Source of the DNA: JAPHSX01 sp041554195
GTDB lineage: Bacteria > Pseudomonadota > Gammaproteobacteria > Thiohalomonadales > Thiohalomonadaceae
Direction of reading: 5' to 3'
Assembly: GCA_041554195.1 (NCBI GenBank)
Contig: JBFFMJ010000004.1
Span: 248,001-312,000 of the forward strand
Length of the DNA: 64,000 bases
Part shown: one piece after another, positions 18,274 to 28,000 of the stretch
Layout of the letters: the number at the start of each line of letters is the position of its first letter
Numbering within the stretch: position 1 is the stretch's first letter
Position numbers and translations under genes: made by a program
Notes under the pieces: generated by a model
What the model was told of the DNA's origin: nothing
What the model saw: only the letters and a program-made list of their open reading frames with translations
The model's database searches: none

Positions 18274-19128
18274 CTAGCCGTCGCGACGGTCTGCGGCATC
18301 GACGGTGTTTTGCAGCAGGGTGGCCACGGTCATCGGCCCGACACCACCGGGAACCGGGGTGATATAGCTGGCCTTTTCACTGGCCGAGGAAAACTCCACA
18401 TCGCCTACCAGTTTGCCGCTCTCCAGACGGTTAATGCCGACATCGATCACGATTACCCCCTCCTTTAGCCACTCACCCTTAATCATCTCCGGGCGTCCCA
18501 CCGCGGCGACCACCAGGTCGGCCTTGCTCAACTTCTCCTGCAGGTCACGGGTCTTGCTGTGACAGACGGTGACGGTGCAACCGGCCATCAACAGCTCCAG
18601 CGCCATCGGGCGGCCAACGATGTTGGAGGCGCCGACGATCACCGCATCCATCCCTTTAAGCTCAACACCGGTGCTCTCCAGCAGCGTCATCGAGCCACGC
18701 GGGGTACAGGGGCGCAGGGTCGGCATTTGGATGGTCAGTCGACCGATGTTGTAAGGGTGGAAGCCGTCCACATCCTTGTCTGGATGGATGCGTTCGATCA
18801 CGGTCTCTACGTTAATGTGGTCGGGCAGTGGCAGCTGCACCAGAATACCGTCAACAGTGGGATCCTCATTGAGCGTATCGATCAGGGCTAGCACCGCCCC
18901 CTGCGTGGTCTCTGCCGGCAGGTCATGGGCCAGCGAGAGGATACCGGTCTCTTCACAGCCCTTGCGTTTGCTACCCACGTAGACCTGGGAGGCCGGATTC
19001 TCACCCACTAGCACTACGGCCAGTCCCGGCGCGCGCTGCCCTTTCGCCTGACGCGCCTCAACACGCTGCTTAATATCCTGGCGGAGTTGTGCGGCGATAG
19101 CCTTGCCGTCGATGATCTGTGCGCTCAT
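18274..19128 (-). CDS. folD: Bifunctional methylene-THF dehydrogenase / methenyl-THF cyclohydrolase
   Basis: This 284-residue cytoplasmic enzyme of one-carbon metabolism interconverts 5,10-methylene-THF and 10-formyl-THF using NADP. FolD signatures include VGENPASQVYVGSKRKGCEE (catalytic Lys/Tyr region), DGILVQLPLPDH, GASNIVGRP and TPVPGGVGPMTVA. The length matches the family. It reads toward the DksA-type gene and away from the tRNA cluster. Confidence 0.97.
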   Translation of the reverse strand: MSAQIIDGKAIAAQLRQDIKQRVEARQAKGQRAPGLAVVLVGENPASQVYVGSKRKGCEETGILSLAHDLPAETTQGAVLALIDTLNEDPTVDGILVQLPLPDHINVETVIERIHPDKDVDGFHPYNIGRLTIQMPTLRPCTPRGSMTLLESTGVELKGMDAVIVGASNIVGRPMALELLMAGCTVTVCHSKTRDLQEKLSKADLVVAAVGRPEMIKGEWLKEGVIVIDVGINRLESGKLVGDVEFSSASEKASYITPVPGGVGPMTVATLLQNTVDAADRRDG

Positions 19129-19239
19129 GGGTCATTCAATCCGGGTGGTGTGAAGGGCGCGTATTTTCTCACGCCACCAGTTTTGATCCAAGTAGAGCGA
19201 ACACGATTAAAATGAGTTAAATATTTTCCTGATAGAGAG

Positions 19240-19268
19240 TTGACCACGGCGGTATCGGCGGGTAGTAT
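19240..19268 (+). promoter_or_regulatory. Sigma-70 promoter of the tRNA cluster
   Basis: TTGACC (19240-19245), a 17-base spacer and TAGTAT (19263-19268), then a GC-rich discriminator (GCCGTC). This is the pattern of a strong, stringently controlled stable-RNA promoter. It lies about 42 bases before the tRNA-Pro gene. Confidence 0.7.
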
Positions 19269-19309
19269 GCCGTCTTCTCGCGTACCGGCCCTTAGGGGCG
19301 GGTAGCGTA

Positions 19310-19386
19310 CGGGGTATAGCGCAGTCTGGTAGCGCGCCTGCTTTGGGAGCAGGATGTCGGGAGTTCGAATCTCTCTACCCCGACCA
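19310..19386 (+). tRNA. tRNA-Pro (TGG)
   Basis: A 77-base cloverleaf with CGGGG/CCCCG acceptor, anticodon stem CCTGC/GCAGG with loop TTTGGGA (anticodon TGG), T-loop GTTCGAATC and encoded CCA. Confidence 0.96.
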
Positions 19387-19411
19387 AACATAGTAATACG
19401 GCTCGTATTCT

Positions 19412-19488
19412 GCGCCTGTAGCTCATCCGGATAGAGCATCGGCCTTCTAAGCCGAGGGTAGCAGGTTCGAGTCCTGCCAGGCGCGCCA
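19412..19488 (+). tRNA. tRNA-Arg (TCT)
   Basis: A 77-base cloverleaf with acceptor GCGCCTG/CAGGCGC, anticodon stem TCGGC/GCCGA with loop CTTCTAA (anticodon TCT), T-loop GTTCGAGTC and encoded CCA. Same transcript as the flanking tRNAs. Confidence 0.95.
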
Positions 19489-19522
19489 TTTCTGCATGGA
19501 TGCCTGGTTGAACTGTTTCAAT

Positions 19523-19600
19523 GGTGGCTGTAGCTCAGTTGGTTAGAGTCCTGGATTGTGATTCCAGTTGTCGAGGGTTCGAATCCCTTCAGCCACCCCA
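19523..19600 (+). tRNA. tRNA-His (GTG)
   Basis: Acceptor GGTGGCTG with the extra 5' G of tRNA-His, anticodon stem CTGGA/TCCAG with loop TTGTGAT (anticodon GTG), T-loop GTTCGAATC, ending CACCCCA. It is the last gene of the cluster. Confidence 0.96.
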
Positions 19601-19606
19601 AACTCT

Positions 19607-19642
19607 AAACGGTCCATGGTTTTCTGACCCTGGGCCGTTTTT
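19607..19642 (+). terminator. Terminator of the tRNA cluster
   Basis: An imperfect stem formed by AACGGTCCATGG and CCCTGGGCCGTT, followed directly by a T run. It begins 7 bases after tRNA-His. Confidence 0.8.
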
Positions 19643-19741
19643 CGTTGTCTGCTCCCCACCTGCACACTTCCCCGAAAGGGTGTTTTTTTCCGTTGTTGAC
19701 CATATAGTTATAGCATCACCTTAACCTGTACGGTCACTGAC

Positions 19742-20671
19742 ATGAAGTTACGCCATCGGTTCACCCTGATCATACTATTGTGCGCACCTCTGCTGGTGGC
19801 GGCCGAGGCCACGCAACGTATCTATGTGGTGGGTTTTGCCCAGGATAATATGAGCAATGACTGGCGTGCGGCGCAGGTTCGTGAGATGAAGCAGGCGCTG
19901 GCACAATATCCCTTTATTCGTTTCATTCATACCGATGCCGATGGCAGTGCTTCACGCCAGATCTTCGACATGGAGCGTCTGGCAGAGCAGGGAGTGGATC
20001 TGATCGTGACCAGTCCGCGTGATGTGACGGCGATGACGCCGGCGGTAACCGCCATTTATCGTCGGGGCATACCGGTGGTATTACTGACGCGGCGCATACT
20101 TAGCGACGATTACACCACCTTTATCGGTGCCGATGATCGGCAGATTGCCCATGAGGCCGCCACTGAAATGGCAAAGAGGATGGGGGGCAAGGGACGTATT
20201 ATTATGCTGCAGGGGGTAGCCACCGCGACCACCGCGATAGCACGGCGTGAGGGGTTTATCGAGGGGCTCAAGGCCTACCCGCAAATGAAGATAGTTGCCA
20301 GTCCCGTAGCCAATTATAATCGCGTGGATGCCATTCGTGCGGTAGACAAGCTGTTGCTGGAAGGTGTCGAGTTTGATGCCATCTATGCCCACTCGGACAG
20401 CATGGCGGCAGGCGCTCGTATGGCGTTGAAAATGGCCGATGTTGATGTGAAAAAATTGGTAATTGTCGGTATCGACTACATTAGCGAGGCGCGTGAGGCG
20501 ATTCGTAGCGGTGAGCAGAGCGCCTCATTTACCTATCCCACGGCGGGTCGTGAGGGGGCCAAAGCGGTACTCAATATTATTCAGGGGAAAAAGGTCGCAA
20601 AAGAGCAAAATGTTCCTTTTGAAAAGGTAAGCAGTGATAATGTGGAACTTGTCGAAACTATTTTCCAGTAA
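19742..20671 (+). CDS. Periplasmic sugar-type substrate-binding protein
   Basis: This encodes 309 residues with a signal peptide (about 1-22, cleavage near LLVAAEA) and then a Peripla_BP_4 / LacI-type binding fold: YVVGFAQDNMSNDWRA, QGVDLIVTSPRD, IPVVLLTRR, IYAHSDSMAAGA and VIVGIDYI. Such proteins bind sugars, inositol or autoinducer-2. No ABC permease or ATPase gene is adjacent. Instead a PAS-GGDEF-EAL gene follows after 25 bases, so this protein may act as a signalling receptor rather than a transporter. Ligand unknown. Confidence 0.87.
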   Translation: MKLRHRFTLIILLCAPLLVAAEATQRIYVVGFAQDNMSNDWRAAQVREMKQALAQYPFIRFIHTDADGSASRQIFDMERLAEQGVDLIVTSPRDVTAMTPAVTAIYRRGIPVVLLTRRILSDDYTTFIGADDRQIAHEAATEMAKRMGGKGRIIMLQGVATATTAIARREGFIEGLKAYPQMKIVASPVANYNRVDAIRAVDKLLLEGVEFDAIYAHSDSMAAGARMALKMADVDVKKLVIVGIDYISEAREAIRSGEQSASFTYPTAGREGAKAVLNIIQGKKVAKEQNVPFEKVSSDNVELVETIFQ

Positions 20672-20696
20672 TTCCACCCTCCGTTAGGGAAGGACT

Positions 20697-23600
20697 TTGC
20701 AACATTTAACCCTTAATAACAAGATACTGCTACTACTGCTCAGTTCCATTCTGTTGGTGCTGCTGCTGGTCGGTACCATCTTTTCTGTTCAGATCACCCA
20801 GTTACATGAAAGCTCTGCACGAGCGGAACTGACCAGCAGTGCCGATTTGGTTCGCAGTGACCTGTGGACCAAGACCCACCACCTTATCGAAAGCAGTAAC
20901 CGCATCGCCCAGGATGAGAATATCCTGGCAAGCCTGAACCTTATCGCCCGCTATCAGGATGTGACCAACTACCAGCCCCTGGTGTTTGACCCTGAGAAGC
21001 GCAAACTGGCATCAAGCCTTGAAGAGCTGTTGCACTCCGGGGGCTTTAATTTGGCCGCGGTCTATCAGGCGGATGGCGCGCTGGTCGCCTTCCATGCGTT
21101 AACCGCAAAGGGAGAAGGGGGCGGTTACCAGTCATACCAGAAGGGTGAAGCGCTGTTTGTGCCGGTGAATGCTGCCGAGGAGGATGGGGCTTCCTCCCGC
21201 CTCTATTATGGATTTGGTGACTTGCAGCGTCATCGGCAAGGCGGGCAACCATTGATTCAATTTCGTCCCGGTATGGGGGTAGCAACAGTGGTATTGGAGG
21301 CGACCATGCCGTTTCTGTTGCAGCAGAACGGTTCCGCTGAGGCGGTCATCGGCTGGTTGCGACTCTCCTACTATCTGGACCGTTCCTACATTGATTTGAT
21401 GGCGCAAAAGCTCGACGTGAACTTGGCCTTTATTGGCGATACCGGCGCTATTCATAGTGAAGGCTTTAGCCCTGAATCAGGTGTTCACGATAATATTTCT
21501 GTTCCCCCGCTACGTGTGACTGCGGAGCCCGTTTCTGAGCTTGCCTGGGTGGTGACCGCTGACGGTTTTGAGGTGCATCTGGCATTGCCACTTGGTACTG
21601 ACGAACATATCCATCTGGTGCTGGGGGAGGGGACGAATGATCTTGCCAACAACCTCAATCTGTTCGCCCGTTCGGTTATTTGGGTGTTGCTGCTCTCGGG
21701 GGCGCTGGTATTACCGCTGGGCTGGTATATGAGCCGTCGCTGGGTGAGTCGGCCTATAGGCCTGCTTACTGAAGTGGCCAGGGGGATCACCAAGGGTGAA
21801 CGTCCACAGCTGAGCGGCTTTCGTCAGCATGATGAACTGGGTGTGCTGGCCGACGCCTTTGTGGTGATGTCCTCGGCGATTATGCATCGGGAAAATGAAC
21901 TGCGAGACAAGCAGCGTCAGATCGAGGGGATCATCGGTAACGCACCGGCGGTGATCTACATGAAGGATCTCCAGGGGCGCTACCTGCTGATCAACAAGCT
22001 GTACGAAGAGCTCTTCTCGGTGACCAATGAACAGATGCGCGGCAAGACCGACAGTGAACTCTTCGATGAGGCGGTGGTGACGCAGATTCGTGACAATGAG
22101 CAGCGGGTGTTTGATAACCTGTTACCGATTCAGGTTGAGGAGGTGATGCCGCAGGGAGACTTGCTTCACACCTATCTCTCGGTGAAGTTTCCGTTGTTTG
22201 ATGATGATAAGCAGGTGATTGCGATATGCGGTATCTCTACCGATATCACTGATCGCAAGCGTGCTGAAAATGACCTAATGCTGGCGAAAAATATCATCGA
22301 AAATGCCAATGAAGGTGTGGTGGTGACTGATCTGGAAGGGGTCATTACCGATGTTAATGAAGCCTATGAAAGTATTACCGGTTATTCTCGAGATGAGGTG
22401 CTGGGACAGACACCGGCGGTGAATAAGTCCGGCCGTCATGACAGGGCCTTTTATCAGGAGATGTGGAACTGTATTCACGACAAGGGCTTCTGGCAGGGTG
22501 AGATTTGGGACCGTCGCAAGAGTGGTGAGGTGTACCCCAAGTGGCTCTCTATTAACACGGTAAGAGACGACAAAGGGAAGCCGAGCCACTATGTGGGCAT
22601 CTTCTCCGATATCACCAGCAAGAAGTCGACCGAGGAGCAGTTGGAGAGGCTTGCCTATTTTGACTCCCTTACCGCATTGCCAAACCGTTTACTGTTTCGT
22701 GACCGACTAGGCCAGGAGATAGCGGCAGCACGCCGGCATGAGAATAAAGTGGCACTGTTATTCCTCGATCTGGATCGATTTAAATATGTTAACGACACGC
22801 TAGGCCATGCGGCCGGGGATGAGTTGCTGCAAATTGTTGCACAGACTCTGCAGGATAATGTACGTGATTCGGATACGGTATCGCGACTGGGTGGCGATGA
22901 GTTTACCGTTATCATTCCGGATATTGAACATGTCGATCAGGTCTCAGGTATTACACAAAAAATTATCGATGAGTTAGGGATGCCGTTGCAGTTGCGTGGT
23001 CAGGAGGTGCAGATCGGTGCCAGTGTGGGTGTCGCGATTTTCCCCGATGATGGTGACAACATTGATCAGCTGAGCCGACATGCCGATATGGCTCTTTACA
23101 AAGCGAAGGATGAGGGGAGAAATAACTTCCAGTTCTTCTCTGCTGAGTTACAGATCCACATCGCCGAGCGTCTTGCGCTGGAGGAGGATCTGCGCAAGGG
23201 CTTGCAGCGAAACGAGTTTCTGCTGTATTACCAGCCAAAGTACAATGTTGCCACCGGGGATATTTCCGGCATGGAGTCACTGGTACGTTGGCAGCAGCCA
23301 GAACGTGGGCTGGTCTCGCCGGTTGACTTCATTCCTCTGGCCGAAGAGACTGGTTTGATTATCCCGATGAGTGAATTCATTCTCCGCGAGGCGTGTCAGC
23401 AGACGGCGGCGTGGATAGCGGCCAGTGACTTGCCGCTGAAGGTGGCGGTCAATCTTTCGGCCCGACAGTTCCAGCAGCAGGATCTGATTGGGGTGATTAA
23501 AAGTGTTCTTGCAGAGAGTGGTTTGCCTGCCGCTTCACTCGAGCTGGAGTTGACCGAGAGTATGGTGATGGGGAACGTCGATGAGGCGATTCAGACCATG

Positions 23601-23930
23601 CATGCACTACGTGACCTGGGCTTAAGCCTGGCGATCGACGACTTTGGAACCGGCTACTCCTCATTGAGTTATCTCAAGCGTTTCCCGATCAACACCCTGA
23701 AAATTGATCAATCTTTTGTGCGTGATCTCACCACTGATTCTGACGATGCCTCTATTATACAGGCCATTATCGCCATGGGACGCCAGCTCGATATGCATGT
23801 GGTGGCGGAGGGGGTTGAGACCAAGGAGCAGCTTGAGTTCCTGCGCCAGCATGAATGTGAAGAGGTACAGGGTTACCTGATGAGCCGCCCGCTTCCCGCC
23901 ATGGATTTCGCAAAACTCATTGCCCCTTAA
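20697..23930 (+). CDS. Cache/HAMP/PAS/PAS/GGDEF/EAL cyclic-di-GMP signalling protein
   Basis: This encodes 1077 residues: a transmembrane helix near 8-30, a large periplasmic sensor (about 31-320), a second helix near 321-343, HAMP (about 345-400), two PAS domains with PAC motifs (about 405-525 and 530-650), a GGDEF domain with intact GGDEF near residue 732, and an EAL domain. The EAL signature reads ESL in GMESLVRW, but the catalytic loop DDFGTGYSSLSYL and ELTESM are kept, so both cyclase and phosphodiesterase activity remain possible. It starts at TTG 20697 just after GGAAGGA. The close upstream binding protein suggests it signals a periplasmic ligand. Confidence 0.92.
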   Translation: MQHLTLNNKILLLLLSSILLVLLLVGTIFSVQITQLHESSARAELTSSADLVRSDLWTKTHHLIESSNRIAQDENILASLNLIARYQDVTNYQPLVFDPEKRKLASSLEELLHSGGFNLAAVYQADGALVAFHALTAKGEGGGYQSYQKGEALFVPVNAAEEDGASSRLYYGFGDLQRHRQGGQPLIQFRPGMGVATVVLEATMPFLLQQNGSAEAVIGWLRLSYYLDRSYIDLMAQKLDVNLAFIGDTGAIHSEGFSPESGVHDNISVPPLRVTAEPVSELAWVVTADGFEVHLALPLGTDEHIHLVLGEGTNDLANNLNLFARSVIWVLLLSGALVLPLGWYMSRRWVSRPIGLLTEVARGITKGERPQLSGFRQHDELGVLADAFVVMSSAIMHRENELRDKQRQIEGIIGNAPAVIYMKDLQGRYLLINKLYEELFSVTNEQMRGKTDSELFDEAVVTQIRDNEQRVFDNLLPIQVEEVMPQGDLLHTYLSVKFPLFDDDKQVIAICGISTDITDRKRAENDLMLAKNIIENANEGVVVTDLEGVITDVNEAYESITGYSRDEVLGQTPAVNKSGRHDRAFYQEMWNCIHDKGFWQGEIWDRRKSGEVYPKWLSINTVRDDKGKPSHYVGIFSDITSKKSTEEQLERLAYFDSLTALPNRLLFRDRLGQEIAAARRHENKVALLFLDLDRFKYVNDTLGHAAGDELLQIVAQTLQDNVRDSDTVSRLGGDEFTVIIPDIEHVDQVSGITQKIIDELGMPLQLRGQEVQIGASVGVAIFPDDGDNIDQLSRHADMALYKAKDEGRNNFQFFSAELQIHIAERLALEEDLRKGLQRNEFLLYYQPKYNVATGDISGMESLVRWQQPERGLVSPVDFIPLAEETGLIIPMSEFILREACQQTAAWIAASDLPLKVAVNLSARQFQQQDLIGVIKSVLAESGLPAASLELELTESMVMGNVDEAIQTMHALRDLGLSLAIDDFGTGYSSLSYLKRFPINTLKIDQSFVRDLTTDSDDASIIQAIIAMGRQLDMHVVAEGVETKEQLEFLRQHECEEVQGYLMSRPLPAMDFAKLIAP

Positions 23931-23973
23931 CGCGATGGTGTTGTTTTAGTGGGCTTAGCGCTACGCTGGAACA

Positions 23974-24798
23974 CTACCACCAAGCTTCCACCTGCAGCCC
24001 ATAACTGAGCCCCTCCGTTTCCAGTCCGTACACACCGCTTGTTCCACCGGCAACGGCTGTTATTTTTCCGTCAGGGTCAAAATAATCACGTGCTGCGGCA
24101 TTCCAGTTGGCGTAGGTAACAAAGGCGCGCAACACCGGGCGTGAGAAGAATCCCCGTGCCGCACTGAGTTGCGGTGCCAGCGTCAGTTTGGTTAGCTGCA
24201 TCGTCTCGCCACCCTGTGGGGTCACCCGGTCGTGTCCTAACTCCAGGGCCAGGTTAAGGTGGTCGCTGAAGTAGTAAATAGGGCGTACCCCGAATGGCAG
24301 CCACCGCTGTTTATCCTCGCGATCCTCATAGACCAGGGTTGTCTGTCCTGCCCAATTGGCGCTCGGTTGAATCGTGAGTTGTTCGACGATGCGCCAGCTC
24401 CTATCGTTACTATTTGCTTTGTCGTCTGGATTTTTACTCAGCGTTGCCCCCGCGCCACTACCGTATTGCAGGGCGAGGCGGTTAAAGCCACCGCGCAGCG
24501 GTTTTTGCTGGTGTTGCAGGTGGAGTTGCCAGCCATCGGTACCGTTACCACCGGCGCTATCACTGGATTGAACGGCGGCGAGGCCAATGGTAAGTTTGCC
24601 GTCCGGGTTGGTGTCGATGTCATAAAGACGGAGGTCGTGGGTGGTTATGGCACGGTCACTGCCATCATTGATTGCGGCCCCGTCGTTAAAGCCATCCTTA
24701 ATGTTTTGTATCAGGCTGTAGCTTAATTTGAAGCTGTCAAAGCTAAGGTTGTCAAAACCGCCACCGCCACCGCTGTTATCCCAGTAGTTCAAGTTCAT
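23974..24798 (-). pseudogene. Truncated LamB-family maltoporin (C-terminal part only)
   Basis: The 274-codon frame matches the C-terminal two thirds of LamB-type carbohydrate porins: NYWDNSGGGGG near the start corresponds to the conserved YYWDxSG block, and the end YGLQVEAWW has the aromatic terminus of outer-membrane barrels. There is no signal peptide, and the first ~130 residues (N-terminal strands) are missing. An in-frame TAA lies directly before the first ATG (24798), and no LamB-like coding sequence was found in the 240 bases upstream. It is probably a decayed porin; a novel short barrel without export signal is much less likely. It lies downstream of, and convergent with, the sugar-binding/c-di-GMP pair. 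Confidence 0.75.
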
Positions 24799-25068
24799 TT
24801 ATGCGAAATGCGATGTGACGATGAGTGAATTTCGTCAATTACCCTGCAGTAAAAATGACCGGTTGGACTGTTAAATCATAGCAGAAGGCGCTAGTAGCAA
24901 ATCTAAGCTGATGCAAAGAGTTCACTAGCGGCCAGGTTGTGTGAACTTGTGCGCAACATGAGCAGGTACTGCCAAACAGATAAAAATAGAGGGGTGTCCT
25001 GGTTTTGTTTCACGATTCAAAAGGGGTATGCTTAATTCTTGATGGATAAACACAATAATAAAGGATAC

Positions 25069-28000
25069 ATGATGAAGCTTGTTCGCATCTCTAACAGTCT
25101 GCTTTCTCTGCTGCTTTTGCTTGTTCTCTTTGGCTGTAGCGGCCCAGATGAGGAGCAGCCCAGGGCGAAAGTGGCGGCGAAGAAGGGAGGCTGGAGTGAT
25201 TATGTGAGCGAACATACCGCCCACGAGGTCTCAAAGGCGTCGACGATTCGCATTCGTTTTGTCCACCCGGTAGTTGACGATAATCAGGTGGGGCGGGACG
25301 CCGGCTCTTTCCTGACGATAGAGCCTGCGGTGGTCGGCAGCGTCAGCTTCAGCAGTAGTCGTGAGATTCTATTAGTTCCCGAGGCTCCGTTGCGTAGCGG
25401 CAGCCACTACGAAGTGACGGTGAAGCGTGAGGGGCTTAAGGAGATCCCCGCCACACTGGGCGATTTTAAATTTGATTTTCGGGTAAAAAAGCAGGACTTC
25501 GAGGTGGCGATCAGTAGCCTCAGCGTCGACCCTGCCAACGATGCCAATTACATCCTCAACGGTGAGGTGACCACGGCCGATGTGGAGTCGCCCGAGAAGG
25601 TGCAAGCGCTGCTTGGCGTGCGTCATAACGCCAAACCGGTTGAGCTCTCATGGCTGCACGCAGACGATGGCATGCATCACAGTTTTTCTGCGGTGGCACT
25701 TCCGCGAGGCGATGTGGCTGGCACGCTGGTGGTGGCCTGGGATGGCGCCGCAATGGGGCTTGAGAACAGCGGTGAACACCAGCTGGCGATTCCGGCATTG
25801 GGGGTGTTTAACGTCTCCTATGCGCGTGTGGTGCAGGGCGAACGCCGTTACATCGATGTGAATTTTTCCGAGGCGCTGGATAGCGCACAAAACCTTAATG
25901 GTCTGGTTCGTCTCGGTAATACCGATTTTACCAGTGCCATCGATGGCAGCAGCATCAAGATCTATCCTAAAAGTGAGATCACCGGTGAGCTGAACGTTAC
26001 CCTGGAGCCGGGAATCAAGAGCGCTAAGGGGCGGCTGCTGGGCAGTGCCTTCTCACAGAGCGTGATCTTTGCCGCCGAAAAACCGGCGGTTCGTTTTGCC
26101 GGCAAGGGGGTGATCCTGCCTGCCAATGAGAAGCTTAGCGTGCCGGTGGATACGATGAATGTTCACTCGTTCCAGGTCACCGCCTTTGAGGTATTTGAAG
26201 ATAACCTTGGACAGTTCCTGCAAAACAATAAACTCGATGGAGAGGAGGAGCTCTATCGCGTCGGCCGTTACCTGTGGCGCAAGACGATTACACTCGATAA
26301 TCCCGAGTCTAATAAGTGGAACCGCAACGCCCTCGACCTGAGTGCACTGCTGCGCGACCACCCGGGAAGCCTGTTCCGCCTGACCCTGTCGATTAATCGC
26401 GGCAACTCGCTCTATAGCTGTAGCGAAGAGGAGAATGCGGTGCCGCTACCCAGGGGACGCCCCTTGGTCAACAAGGAAGATATTTCGCGCTATGACAATA
26501 GCAGCTGGGATTATGCCGAGGATTATTACAATTCCGATAACGGTTCATGGAGTGACCGTCGCAATCCCTGTAAGGATGCCTTTTTTGTCCATGCCGAGGG
26601 TGTGCGTGCCAGTCGCAACTTTTTTGCCTCCAACATCGGCCTGATCGCCAAGCACGGAGAGGCGGGGGGATTGCATGTGATCGCCACCGATCTGCGAGAG
26701 GCCGAACCGCTCTCCGGGGTTACGCTACGGGTGATGAACTTCCAGGGGCGGGAGATGGCGCAGGGGGTGTCGGATGGCGATGGCTTTGCCAACATCAGCA
26801 TGGATGGAACCCCTTTCTATCTTATCGCCGAGAAGGGTGGTGAGCGCGGCTATCTCAAACTGAACAAGGGCACGGCGCTGCCTACCAGCCATTTCGATGT
26901 CGGCGGGCAGCGGGTGAAAAAGGGCTTAAAGGGCCTTATCTACGGCGAGCGCGGTGTGTGGCGCCCCGGTGACAAGCTCCACCTCACCTTTGTATTGCAG
27001 GATAAACACGACACCATCCCCGCCAACCACCCGGTGACGATGCAGCTGTTCAATCCCAAGGGGGTGATGGTGCAGTCGCTCACCAATAGCGCCCCGGTGG
27101 GGGACTTCTATGCCTTTACCCTGCGTACCGAGGAGGATGCCCCTACCGGTAACTGGCGCGTTAAGGCGTTCCTTGGCGGTAGTGAATTCAGCCGCAGCCT
27201 GAAGATTGAAACGGTGGTGCCGAACCGTTTGAAGATGGCGCTCGATTTTGGTGATGAGGTGCTGTACCACAGTGATACGCCACGCAAGGGCACCCTCAGT
27301 TCGCAGTGGCTGCACGGTGCCAAGGCGGCAAAGTTGAAGGCCGATGTGGCGCTGCGCCTCAGTGCGCGTGCCACCCAATTTGAGCGCTTTACCGACCACC
27401 AGTTTGATGACCCGGCGCGACAGTTCCGTGGTGAACGGCAGATGCTGTTTGAGGGCAAACTGAATGACGACGGTGTAGCGGAGTTTGAGAGTCGCATTCG
27501 GGTTAATCGTGACAATGCCCCCGGCATGATGAACGCCAACTTCTTCTCACGCGTGTTCGAGCAGGGCGGGGCCTTCAGCTCCGCCAGTCAGAGCATGATC
27601 TACCACCCCTTCGAGCGTTACGTCGGCATTAAGCCCCCAAAGGGGGATGAGATGCGCGGCATGTTGCTGACCGACATCGACCACGAGGTGAGTATCGCCA
27701 CCCTTAGTGATCACGGTGAACCGGTAGCGGTGAAGCAGGTCGAGCTGAGTCTTTATAAAATCAAATGGAAGTGGTGGTGGGATAAGTCAGGGGAGTCGTT
27801 GGCGCGTTACGCGCGCTCCACGCACCACGAGCGTGTTGCCCACGGCACAGTAGAGACCGGTGCCGATGGCATCGGCAAGTGGCAGTTCCAGGTCAAGTAC
27901 CCGGCGTGGGGGCGTTACCTGCTGCGCGCCTGCGATCCTCAAGGCGGTCACTGTAGCGGCAAGGTTATTTACATCGACTGGCCCGGCTGGGCGGGGCGTG

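Noticed and set aside
19521..19724. Small frame over tRNA-His
   Set aside because: It reads through the tRNA and its terminator.
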